Shown: positions 31,901 through 40,712 of the stretch, piece by piece
Layout of the letters: every line of letters begins with the position of its first letter
Position numbering within the stretch: position 1 is the first letter of the stretch
Assembly: GCF_024362695.1 (NCBI RefSeq)
Contig: NC_065417.1
Span: forward strand, 3,899,001 to 3,963,000
Source of the DNA: Pectinophora gossypiella
Lineage: Eukaryota > Arthropoda > Insecta > Lepidoptera > Gelechiidae
Reading direction: 5' to 3'
DNA length: 64,000 nucleotides
Program-made: the position numbers and the translations under genes
The notes under the pieces: model-generated
What the model was told of the DNA's origin: nothing
The model's input: only the letters and a program-made list of their open reading frames with translations
Databases searched by the model: none

Positions 31901-34582
31901 TAACCTTTGCCCGAAGGCACACAGATTGGTTACCTTAGATTAAGGAAAATCTTTAAAATGTAGCTTCTATGTCTGATAAAAGGCTATAAGTAAATAAAAA
32001 AAAAATGTCAATCATAAATTATAAATAAATAAAAAAAAGCTGGGTATATCTTTTATAATTTATATTGGTGACTTACTTCATATAATCAAATACTCCTACC
32101 AATTAATGTAGTTAGTGTCCCTCATTAATGTAATGTTCGGATCTGTAATGTTTTACAGGCAAACGCTCATGGTGAAGGAACACCTTTATACACTTCCATA
32201 TTTAAATTTTCCCTTTCGCCTGCAGTCACCTAAAGAATCAATGTAAATTTTCTGTGTTTGCATACATACATAAATTCACGCCTATTTCTCACTGGGGTAA
32301 GCAGAGACTATGACAACTATCAGGTTATAATGAATAATTAATTCTTTTGTTACAGCATTCGGCGAGGCTACGAGGTATACAAACAAGTGTGTAAGGCGTG
32401 TCACTCGTTGAATTTCGTCGCGTACCGAAACCTGGTCGGTGTCTCCCACAGTACGGAAGAAGCTAAACTTGAAGCAGCTGATGTTAGTATTTGATTTGGC
32501 TACTTTTATACAGGGTATTAGTGGCACCCTACCGAATACTGAAGGGGTGAAGGGGCTTGGGGATGATTCAGCTCATGATTCCGAGTTGATCCAGTTGAAT
32601 GTGAGTGAATTTTCATTTCCATACTTTTTAAAATTTCCCAAAAAGTATGGAGATGAAAATTCAAAACAAAAAAAGACATGACTTTTATTTTAAAAATTAT
32701 ACTGACATAAATTGTGTACCACCATGCTACCAGGAGAATTCTTTAATAATTAGCTCATAGATCGCCCTAGTAGTAGTAGTTTAGAAACAAAAAGGTGAAC
32801 TCTGAAGATTTCTCCAATAAAACAATAAGCATGAATTTATTTTTTGTTTTATTGCAGGTGATGGTCAAAGATGGACCGGATGAGGAAGGCAACTACTTCG
32901 AGAGGCCTGGCAAACTGACGGACTATTTCCCCGCGCCCTACCCCAACGAAAATGCGGCTAGGGCTGCAAACAATGGTTTCTATTTATAATATATTATGTA
33001 TTCATATTACACACTTATAAACTAACGCCTATGAATGCATACGAGTTGCAGCAGAATGGGCATAGATCTTCAAACAATGGGGATCGCTCTTGAGAACGCC
33101 ACAGGAGGCTTCTGAGGTTCTGGAAGGAGCTAGGTTGGCTAGCATACCTACGAATAATTACACGGATTATTGAATACGGAATATAAAACCCTCTACCATA
33201 CCACAGCATACAAACTAATGCCTGTGATCTCTAATCGGGCAGAGCCACAAGTTATCAGCAAAGGACTAATATCCACTTTAAAATGGAGTCTCAATATGGA
33301 TGTTATTAGATTAGATGTCGAGTCAATTATGTTTGCAAACCGTTTCGCCACCGGATTGATATCTGTAATGCCAAGAATGATGGAACTTTTAGCTTTTTCA
33401 CGTTTGTATATCGCAGATAATTTTTTTTTACAACACGAAATCATCCTTTTCCGTTCTGTGAATATAATGAACCGTTATGGTGAACGGTGATAAGTAGTAC
33501 TTACTATTTTTCTATTTATGTGTGTTTGCAGTAGTAAAGCAATCCAAGAGCAGCGCACAATGTACTAGAATTTAAATCTAGTTAAAAACTAAGAAAAATA
33601 AGTTATGAAATCAATTTTTTTTTTCTCCAGGCGCGTACCCGCCGGACCTTTCGTACATCGTCTCCGGGCGCAAGGGTGGCGAGGACTACATATTCTCCCT
33701 ACTCACTGGCTACATGGAAGCGCCGGCGGGAGTAGTTCTGCGCGAGGGGCAAAACTACAACCCCTACTTCCCCGGTGGTGCTATCTCAATGGCACAAGTA
33801 CTTTTTGATGAGGTCAGTAGCTTGTTTTAAAATATCTTTATTCAGTAGGTAACATAGTTACACTTTGGATCGTCAATTTTTACATTAGGAATTTTTAATA
33901 CAATGATGCTGTCATTAAATTAGTTCATCTTTTTCTTTGCTAATTCCCATTTGAGTTACGTTCGGTTCTTCTGTTCTTTGCACCAAGTCAGTCTGTCTAG
34001 AGTTGACGGGTCGGATACATTTTCGGTTTCAATTTTCGGTTTTCGGAAACAACTTATAGTTTTTGATACTTGTCAAATTCTATGACCAAGTCACGATTTG
34101 CCTTTTTAAAAAGCTTACTGTCTGTGTGTCTTCTGTTCAGCCATAACAAGTTTCGAAGCAGTGTTAAATAATACAAATATAACAGAATTTTGGTTTTCAA
34201 TAGGTGTCAACCCTACATTGAAAATATACATTTATAAAAATTCAAATTCTAAAATATCTTTATTCAGTAGGTAACATAGTTACACTTTGAATCGTCAATA
34301 AATATATATAAATAAATAACAAAATTGAATGCTTGTGGTTGGTGTTTGCAGGCGGCGGAATACTCGGACGGCACGAAGGCGACGGCGTCGCAGATGGCCA
34401 AGGACGTGGCGACGTTCCTGCGGTGGTGCTCGGAGCCGGAACTGGACGACCGCCGGCTCATGACCATCAAGGCCATGGGCATCTTCGCCTTCCTCACCGC
34501 CATCTTGTACTACGGCAAACGACACAAGTGGTCCTCCCTCAAGTCTAGAAAGCTAGCCTATAAACCTGTCTCTAAGAAATAA
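25906..34582 (+). CDS. CYC1: Cytochrome c1, heme protein of mitochondrial complex III, complete
   Basis: Cytochrome c1 passes electrons from the Rieske protein to cytochrome c in the ubiquinol-cytochrome c reductase complex of the inner mitochondrial membrane. Seven exons join in phase: 25906-25974, 26284-26334, 27032-27180, 32356-32482, 32858-32975, 33631-33812 and 34352-34582, giving 308 residues. The N-terminus is rich in R, S and A without acids, as expected of a mitochondrial presequence. The c-type heme site is CKACH (C102, C105, H106) in SIRRGYEVYKQVCKACH. RPGKLTDYFPAPYPN, GGEDYIFSLLTGY and the axial-methionine region GGAISMAQ follow. The single C-terminal membrane anchor ends in RHKWSSLKSRKLAY. 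Intron 3 is 5.2 kb because two LINEs landed in it; intron 4 holds a MITE and intron 6 two repeat fragments. The last exon is far richer in GC than its surroundings. Identity is very secure. Confidence 0.97.
27364..27432. repeat. GT/GTTTAT microsatellite
   Basis: An interrupted (GT)n run with TTATG and TC interruptions, preceded by an 18-bp A-run. It lies within the 3' region of the minus-strand LINE. Confidence 0.9.
27530..29149 (-). CDS. LINE reverse transcriptase, open but 5'-truncated
   Basis: The 539-codon frame has the non-LTR RT blocks in order: fingers region GAGTDGIPPVF, FRPISILNS-like YRPISILNS, motif A DVIYTDFEKAFDRVDH, motif B CSGVPQGSHLGPL and the catalytic LLYADD. The thumb region DLGVYFDSKMLLSYHI and the tail YAAPVWSPVY follow. 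There are no internal stops, but there is also no ATG at the left end and no endonuclease domain, so the full protein is absent. The product would be self-mobilising machinery, not a host protein. Confidence 0.9.
   Translation of the reverse strand: MNSNNHILKSNSTSHATASYNYSSGDTLSYVSCTEDVVKKLLKSLDVNKGAGTDGIPPVFLFACADSLALPVTILFRRSLKEGIFPTLWKKAQIIPIHKKGSKSNIRNYRPISILNSISKVFEKLVYNDIYPLITRGIPSTQHGFLKGRSTTSNLSLFVDTVLEQMEGGGQVDVIYTDFEKAFDRVDHNILLNKLQVLGIHGDLLRWIASYLLNRSQAVILGGYRSDFVSICSGVPQGSHLGPLFYNAYIYDINACVTNAKHLLYADDKKVFMRIRSVTDCKLLQDDLDELYKYYERNRITVSIGKCQCISFTRKRNPIIYPYNFNNNVIERVNVVRDLGVYFDSKMLLSYHIDNITNRAYRNLGFVFRTCKAFQCPMSLKVIYYSYVRSILEYAAPVWSPVYGVYVSQLERIQKKFIKHLNYKCRTSVPVSSYQKNCRNNKMLTLEDRRVILDVGLLYDVLRGRLDCPEMLERFRFNVPRRRTRHTALFHVPLHSTNYGRNSVFTRLVHTYNARFGEIDLFTDSKRIFLRNIKCTIFN
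29174..31638 (+). mobile_element. Jockey-type LINE, 5'-truncated, with 12-bp target-site duplication
   Basis: The 2465-bp insertion ends in a long A-run and is flanked by identical ATTAGGTAACAT copies (29162-29173 and 31639-31650). The flanks belong to one copy of another interspersed repeat, split by the insertion: its tail lies at 29141-29173 and its body continues at 31651-31735. The 5' end lies within the endonuclease-coding region, as usual for incomplete target-primed reverse transcription. Confidence 0.95.
29176..31488 (+). CDS. Jockey-type endonuclease/reverse transcriptase, N-terminally truncated
   Basis: An open frame of about 770 codons starts at the truncation point. The first ~110 residues are the C-terminal half of the AP-like endonuclease (TGGDWNAKH, DGSSDHSPILL). 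The RT domain has YRPISLLPILSKILEKL, motif A SAFLDIQQAFDKVWHKGL, motif B AGVPQGSVLGPILY and motif C TATFADDTAI. The FADD form of the catalytic motif is typical of Jockey. The thumb segment KYLGLHLDRRLTWKQHI and a cysteine-poor tail follow to TGA at 31488. No frameshifts were seen, so the insertion is young. It is not a host gene. Confidence 0.93.
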   Translation, partial: DYFRTLGNRFVTGGDWNAKHTFWGSRLTTTKGRQLKLSTEMNNLNILSTPNPTYWPTDPNRIPDVVDFFIIKGLSRHYFKPEHCLDGSSDHSPILLTMSTQIIDSEPRVTLYNKHTNWDSFGEYIEDAIELKVALKSPEDIENATKYITSLIQEACWENTPTPSCVKKVSNYPLEIKKAILEKRRLRRNWHLSRHRLDKTAFNNAALRLKHMLQNWQNNTLKEKLHSLTATASTNYSLWKFTKSYNRPVEAKHPIKTGGTIWARTAQEKANIFASHLSQVFTANETMDGIFDKTVDDILEQDLQLSTPPKPVTTREVWNTIKYLKDRKAPGFDLITKEVLIQLPKKAVVFLTMLFNGIFRVQYVPQVWKVSQILMVHKAGKPANEVTSYRPISLLPILSKILEKLLLRRIQPILEENNTIPNHQFGFRQGHSTVEQVHRVCDTIRNTLEQKEYCSSAFLDIQQAFDKVWHKGLLCKLKTNLPHSYFGIFKSYLSERLFQIKYDDATSSLCEVNAGVPQGSVLGPILYTIYTADLPQVEGVTTATFADDTAILSSDKDPVKATQKLQRSLNQITKWLQNWRIKASATKSVQCTFTLRKGNCPPVTLENTMLPHSESVKYLGLHLDRRLTWKQHIKTKREQLNIRFKSLHWLLKRNSKLSTDNKLLIYKIILKPVWMYGIQLWGSACNSNISIIQRMQNMILRTICNAPWFITNAEIHDNLKMNTVKDEIRGSVLNYQARLKKHPNELAIQLTSQTYRKRLKRKDILEHSEE
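32511..32690. mobile_element. Half copy of the same MITE family plus a hairpin, CYC1 intron 4
   Basis: The left end TACAGGGTATTAGTGGCACC and the block GATGATTCAGCTCATGATTC match the family. Positions 32606-32661 then form a 23-bp-stem hairpin around AAAATTTCCC. No right family terminus is seen. Confidence 0.7.
33826..34300 (-). repeat. Two short repeat B tails in CYC1 intron 6
   Basis: Copies at 33826-33895 and 34246-34300 each carry TCTTTATTCAGTAGGTAACA and AATCGTCAAT. The ~350 bp between them is unique sequence with no ORF of note. The second copy stops about 50 bp before the last exon's acceptor. Confidence 0.8.
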
Positions 34583-34917
34583 AACGCCAGCATAGAGAGT
34601 ACAATGTTTTAGACAATTTTTCGATAGGCACAGTAACACGTTTCATTGTATTAAATTAATTTATTTTATATCATATTTTTGATTTCTCCTTGTTTTCGAA
34701 CTGTTTGTCTGCTGTTTAGAGACGGGCTACGTTCAAGTTGCGCATCGCCTCGCCCGGGGCTGTTACTTATTGTAATAATGTAATTTTATTGATAGAGCAT
34801 TTCGTCATCGTGCGTCTGTTGTAGCACAGTCAAATTAATTAATTTAGTTAGTTGACTAATATATATGTGCTGGTGATGTACCGTGAAAGATTATAACTGT
34901 GAATCAGTGTACAGTTG

Positions 34918-34923
34918 AATAAA
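34918..34923 (+). terminator. CYC1 polyadenylation signal
   Basis: AATAAA lies 336 bp after the CYC1 stop, in a unique AT-rich 3'UTR-like stretch. Confidence 0.6.
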
Positions 34924-35504
34924 TGAGTTATTCAAAATCGGTCTTTCAATGCAAATAATATTTGTGTAAGTTTCTTATTACTTTCAAACAATGTTTTATT
35001 TCCTCTTGTAAAGTCAAGTAAAGTGTAGGGCGTAGCCAACGCGTATCAAAATATTCCATCACTTTATTGACGTGCCATAAAAACGAAGCGATACTTTTTG
35101 AAATATATTGTGTCTCGGTAGCACATTCAAATATGTTACTAGGCACATTCTTTGATTCTCTTTCAAATATCCTATAAACGTATTCGTATAGTACGTATTC
35201 TAAAAACTGGCAAGAAATGGGTGTTATTATGCTATTATATACCTTGCCTACCCCTTCAGGAGTACAGGCGTGATGCTATGTTATGTGTATTCGTAGTGTG
35301 TGATTCTCGCTAGAAAACTTAATGATTCCAAGCCATATGTAATGCAATTTCTTTCATTTAAATCGTTATTCTTCTAATCGGAATCTCAACTTCATAACGA
35401 GGGACTTCCATTGCACAGAGTAATGGTGGTGCTTCTCTTTATTATGGGCAGAACATAACATAGGGCAAAGGACCTCCACGATCAGAATAATAATGGGTGG
35501 AAAA

Positions 35505-35690
35505 TGTGTTGGGCCTGCATGTAATAACAAGGGTCATAATTTATACCCAAAAACAAAGATAAAATATTCATTATGACAGTTATCCATGAAATTAGGCGGT
35601 CAAATGAAGGCAACTCTATACAGCGCCATCTATGTTCTTTTTAGGGAACGTAGCCTGGAATATCCCTCATTTCTTGTTTTGGCCCAATAT
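35505..35690 (+). repeat. Interspersed repeat upstream of FLCN, second copy in FLCN intron 5
   Basis: GTCATAATTTATACCCAAAA, ATCCATGAAATTAGGCGGTC and TAGCCTGGAATATCCCTC align with 38405-38565 (GTCATGATTTAATACTCAAA, ATCCATGAAACTAGAAGGTT, TGGCCTAGAAAGTCCCTC). Diverged and non-coding. Confidence 0.7.
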
Positions 35691-35910
35691 TCTTGTTACC
35701 AGACCAGTAAAGTAAAAAAAATACACCTTTTGACAACTTTGACATTTTTTTTTATTTGTCCAAATGAAAAAACCAGAAAAAACAAATAGACTCGAAACGG
35801 ACGTTACTCTTTGCTCGAAACTCATTTGAGTCACTCAAATAGTTTTATTCATGTTTAATTAAACGAATTCTATTTGAATAATATTCATTGAAAATAAGTG
35901 ATAAATTAAA

Positions 35911-38900
35911 ATGAACGCTATAGTCGCGCTGTGCCATTTCTGCGAAGCCCATGGGCCAAGACCACTATTTTGTACATTTACTACAGACGACGAGAAACAT
36001 ACAACGGAATCATCTAAGTCTTGTGTCCAGTGCAGCGGTTGCTCTTCCCTGGGCCCGGAGACAGTGTTCGTGTCAAGAGATGACGATGGCACGGTATATT
36101 GCAGCAGAGAATCCGTACCAAATGCCGACGTCACTGCTTTTTTAAGACAGGCAGCTATTAGAAGTATAACTTGTGAAGTAAGTCATTATTCAGCTTAGTT
36201 GTTTTTACTGTCTCTTCCCGATTATAATGGTGTTTCACAAATTGAACATATTACCTAATACTTTAAAAAAATAATCTATTGTATTTTTTCCTTAATCTTT
36301 AGGTGAGTTGGAGCAAGGAAGGTGGTGTGGTTTACTTCAGTGATACATGGGGTCATGTACTCAGCTTGATGTTCCAACTGGCAGACACAAGAGCCCGAGG
36401 ACTGAAGCGATGGTTCTCCATTATAGTCCTTATGAAAGACAAGATGCTCCTGCTAAATATTACACCTTTGCTTTCTGAACATATGCAAGTAAATATTGTT
36501 ATTATCATACCAGGTACAGCAGTTAGCTGTTTTTTATTGAAAATATTTATTAAATGATTATTTAACATGAGATACTTGGAAGAATATGGGGGAGGCCTTT
36601 GCTCAGCAGTGGGATCATATAGGCTAATAATAATAATATTTAACATGAGATGATTCTGTGCTTCGGAGGGCACGTTAAGCCATTAGTCCCAGCTAATAGC
36701 CGTTAAAACATCTCCAACCCACAGTGGAGCAGCATGCTCCATACCCCCTCTGGTTGATTGAGGGAAGGCCTGTGATTGAGGGAACATATAGGTATGGGCT
36801 GTTTATGTGATTATTTAACAGATTTTGCCAGTCCCTTTTCAAGGTATCTTATCAAAATTATACAAAAGCTATAACCACAAGCATAATAAACCAATATTAC
36901 TTGTGTTTTACACAGTTTCACCATAAATGATCATAAATAAAAAAATATATATAATTTAATTTAATTCTATGTTTTAGAAAATAGCAAAAGAACTACAGAG
37001 CCTTGGTGAAGTTGTCTTCAATGAGGAACAGAAAGTGTGTTCACAAAGAGCCCTCAGGCTGAGGACTGGAAGGAATGACTTTGGTCCCTCAAGATCTTTA
37101 CTCCAGTTAACAGGTATTCTTATTAATTCATTAATAAGTAAAAGTCTGCTTTGTAAAAAATATAAAATTATCTTATTCATATTCAGTCATTTACTGCAAA
37201 GTCACAGTTTAGCTGTTACATGGTAGTAGGTACATGTGACGCCCTAAAAGGGCACATCAATATAAGAGGTAACACCAACTGCTTCCATTTTTACTATACA
37301 TTATTCTAGATCAACTGTCCAATATTAGGGATAATATTTTTCTCTAAATTTTGGTATGATCTTTTTTCAGGAAATGAAGACATCTTCAAAAAGCTTCACT
37401 CACATTTCATATGGATGTTAAAAGCTGGTAGTCTGAATTACACAGAAACACTTTACACAAGCCAGAATTTGCTCCAGAAACTGGATCCACAGGCCAACAA
37501 AGGAATATTTGAAGAAAATGCATGCTCCATGTCCAGTGAAGAGGAGTGCATGTCTTTAAGAGCTTTAGAAAACCTAGTCAGCAAAAATACATTCAGGATA
37601 TTATTGTACTGCACATTAACAGGCATTGATGTAAGTATAAAATCCACATTGTCATTTCATTGCTAGGAGCCATAGATGATAAGATGCTAATTATTATAAT
37701 ATCGAGAAAAGAATTATAATATCGAGCCCTCAATATAATTCGCGCCGCGCGCGGTGTGGCTGCCGGGCCGCGAGGGCAGTTATGAAAAAAAAAATAGTTT
37801 ATATTATATTTATGTAAAAATTCAAAGTGCAACTATGTTTCCTAATGAATAAAATTTTTTTTTGAGTTTATAAGTATTAATTTCGGTTTAGAATTTAGAA
37901 ATATTATTTAGTATTTAATAGTAGCACATAATATTTTCAGATAATAATAAAAACAAGACAAACCGACTCCACAGCTATATTGAAAGGACTCTCTCGACTT
38001 CAACCAGTATCAAGCTTTGATAAGTGTTCCCATATGAGAGCAATGAGTCACAATGACCAAGTCATGTCTTGTACTAGTGTTTGTGTGCTTGAAGAAACAG
38101 AGAACAGCAACTTCTGTTGCCAATGGCCTGGTGTTTTACCACCAAAATGTAAGTGTAATCTTTAGTTCTTCAATGAGGGACTATTCAGGCTAAGTTTCCC
38201 CAAAAAAAATAGATGGCGCTTTATAACTCCAATGGTATAATTTTCTCATTGCTTGGGTACATAGGTACTTATTCAGAAATAAAGTGGCAGAGGCACATAA
38301 AAATAAATGTTTGATATTTGGATCAATTTGTATAGAATTATATATATATATTATTATGTTGTTACCTATATTACTTCTCTTTATTTTGATTACAATAAAA
38401 ATGGTTGGAAGAGGTATTAGTCTGGGTCATGATTTAATACTCAAAAACAAATATTAAAGATGTCTGAAATCCATGAAACTAGAAGGTTAGATGAAGCCAA
38501 TGTTGTATAGCTCTATCTATATTTTTATTATGGAATGTGGCCTAGAAAGTCCCTCGCAGCTCCATTAAGTTTTATCATAGTATATTAGTTTCTTTAACCT
38601 CTCATATGCCGAGATACCAGACACAATAGATTTTACATTGTGTCTGGTCGAGATCCGCGTTCCGGCGTTCGAAAGATTAATTAATATTTATAGGGTTGAA
38701 ATTTATTTTTTGTTGAAAATTTGCAGCAGTATTATAATATTTATGGTTGTGATCTTCAAAAGCTCATTAAGGTGCAGCCTCATACTTAAATTTAACGAGT
38801 CGTTCATACTCGCGGGGCGTCAAGCGGCCTAAGAAACAAATGTATAAATGGAATGTCGTCATTTTTTGTATTACAGGTCCAACTGTAATGAACAGGATAG

Positions 38901-39226
38901 AAAGTGCAATGTCTAATCCTAAATTCAATGATGCTGTCCTTCATCAGCATGTGAAGTCCTTGCTTCTGGAATGGTTGGGGTAAGTTAACTACTTCCTAAT
39001 TCAATCAAATATAAGTTCCCAATTTCCTTTTTTGAAATTGAAATCATATTGATTCTAGCAAAGGTAATGTGTAATATTTTTTTACAGAATAGCAAAGGCA
39101 ATAAAATCTGCAGTGACATCATCTGGACCTAAATCAGATGCTGTTGTGAAGTTGTCCCAAGTCCTAGGAGTTACACCTCAAGATGACTTGCTTGTTAACT
39201 ATTGGATAAGTGCTTTTTGTAAATAG
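35911..39226 (+). CDS. FLCN: Folliculin, complete
   Basis: Folliculin is the longin/DENN-domain GTPase-activating protein for RagC/D that links lysosomal amino-acid sensing to mTORC1 and TFEB. Exons: 35911-36177, 36303-36488, 36978-37113, 37371-37630, 37941-38148, 38877-38979 and about 39089-39226, giving roughly 430 residues (human 579; the linker appears shorter). The start MNAIVALCHFCEAHGPRPLF is the family hallmark. RSITCEVSWSKEGGVVYFSD and RGLKRWFSIIVLMKD belong to the longin half. Exons 4-7 match the DENN half, ending VNYWISAFCK. My hand count of the last exon leaves the frame one base short near 39120. The upstream and downstream residues both fit the family, so I treat this as a counting uncertainty; a real one-base deletion is the alternative. 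Intron 5 carries a 79-bp TTAA MITE. A 1.16-kb hairpin element starts 114 bp past the stop. Confidence 0.93.
36570..36790 (+). repeat. LINE/SINE tail fragments in FLCN intron 2
   Basis: GGGGGAGGCCTTTGCTCAGC with ATATAGGCTAATAATAATAA is the usual 3' tail of an RTE-type LINE. It is followed by CTTCGGAGGGCACGTTAAGC from the tRNA-derived SINE body. Confidence 0.65.
38598..38676. mobile_element. 79-bp TTAA-flanked MITE in FLCN intron 5
   Basis: Flanked by TTAA at 38594-38597 and 38677-38680. It begins CCTCTCATATGCCGAGATAC and has an internal palindrome around ACACAATAGATTTTACATTGTGT. The right end has drifted from the copy at 39274/40520. Confidence 0.8.
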
Positions 39227-39273
39227 TATATTGTAATTAGTTATTTTGTAAATAGTTTATTTTAGAAGCTTAA

Positions 39274-40520
39274 CCCCTTAAATGCCGGAACACGGATCTC
39301 GACCAGACACAATGTAAAATCTATTGTGTCTGGTATCTCATGTCCGTATACACAACAGGACCCTTCGTCTGATTCGATCGACAACCAGAGTTTCACTTTC
39401 GTAATATTTAGTACCTTCCGAGTAGTGTAAGAAAAATAATAGTACCTTTACAGTTAAACAAAAAACTTGAATTAATTTCCAGCAGGACCCTCCGTGGTTT
39501 GAAGGTCTTCAGACCATTGGTGTATATCCCTGTATAGCGGTGCATTAGTACCTTCAGATTATCTTCGTTTTCTTTTAAAACAAATATTAGTTTATAAGAA
39601 ATAAATCTACAAAATTTTTATACTGCCAGCAGGACCCTTTTTTGTTTTGGTGCTTTCAGTCCAGACATTCATATTTCCTAGCAGCAGTATATTAGTACTT
39701 TTCAAAAAAATATCGCTTAATTAAAAAAAAATGTATTAAAAAGTAATAAGACTGATTCTTTATCAGAGAAAATATTCTAACACTTTTATTTATGTGATGC
39801 AACCAATGATCTACTATGATCTTTATTAACCCACGCTGAACAACGTTTGATTGATAATTTCTATTGGTAATTGTAATTTTGATTGGTAATTGTAATTTTG
39901 ATTGATAATTCCTAATGTAAATTTTTGTAAATATAATTTATTTTTTGTTATAATTTTCATTGTGTTTTCCTTTTTGACGATATTAAACTACGTACCTACC
40001 TAATATAACATGAAAACTGATTTTTATTTCATTGGTTGCATCACATAAATAAAAGTGTTAGAATATTTTCTCTGATAAAGAATCAGTCTTATTACTTTTT
40101 AATACATTTTTTTTTAATTAAGCGATATTTTTTTGAAAAGTACTAATATACTGCTGCTAGGAAATATGAATGTCTGGACTGAAAGCACCAAAACAAAAAA
40201 GGGTCCTGCTGGCAGTATAAAAATTTTGTAGATTTATTTCTTATAAACTAATATTTGTTTTAAAAGAAAACGAAGATAATCTGAAGGTACTAATGCACCG
40301 CTATACAGGGATATACACCAATGGTCTGAAGACGTTCAAACCACGGAGGGTCCTGCTGGAAATTAATTCAAGTTTTTTGTTTAACTGTAAAGGTACTATT
40401 ATTTTTCTTACACTACTCGGAAGGTACTAAATATTACGAAAGTGAAACTCTGGTTGTCGATCCAATCAGACGAAGGGTCCTGTTGTGTATACGGACATTG
40501 GTATCTCGGCATATGAGAGG
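39274..40520. mobile_element. 79-bp TTAA-flanked MITE, split by the long-TIR element
   Basis: Pieces 39274-39339 and 40508-40520 add up to 79 bp and are flanked by TTAA (39270-39273 and 40521-40524). Both ends begin CCYCTYAWATGCCG. A copy of exactly the same length, in inverse orientation, lies at 38598-38676 in FLCN intron 5. TTAA targeting suggests a piggyBac-type non-autonomous element; that is inference. Confidence 0.85.
39340..40498. mobile_element. Long terminal-inverted-repeat element (arms about 470 bp), 9-bp TSD
   Basis: The left arm (39340 to about 39811) is nearly identical to the reverse complement of the right arm (about 40030-40498), with a central spacer of about 220 bp rich in TTGGTAATTG-like repeats. 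The ends start ATGTCCGTATACACAACAGG. TGGTATCTC is duplicated at 39331-39339 and 40499-40507. Long TIRs with a 9-bp duplication recall Mutator-like or foldback elements, but no transposase is present, so the superfamily is inferred. It lies between the convergent 3' ends of FLCN and RpL18. Confidence 0.93.
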
Positions 40521-40712
40521 TTAAGGCAATGCTGTGATAAGAATATTGAAAATTATATTGTGTAAAAAATAACAAAACGGAAAATGTGTATCTTTTAGTT
40601 CTCCATCCTATTGTTTGTGAGCAAACAACACCATGTTATTTTTTAATAAGTATTTGGATTTAACTAAATAAAATAAAACCACAAAATAGGCTGTAGTCCT
40701 TATATTAAGAAA

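Noticed and set aside
39089..39226. Possible frameshift in the last folliculin exon
   Set aside because: The discrepancy is one base in a hand count and the residues fit the family on both sides; not claimed as a mutation.
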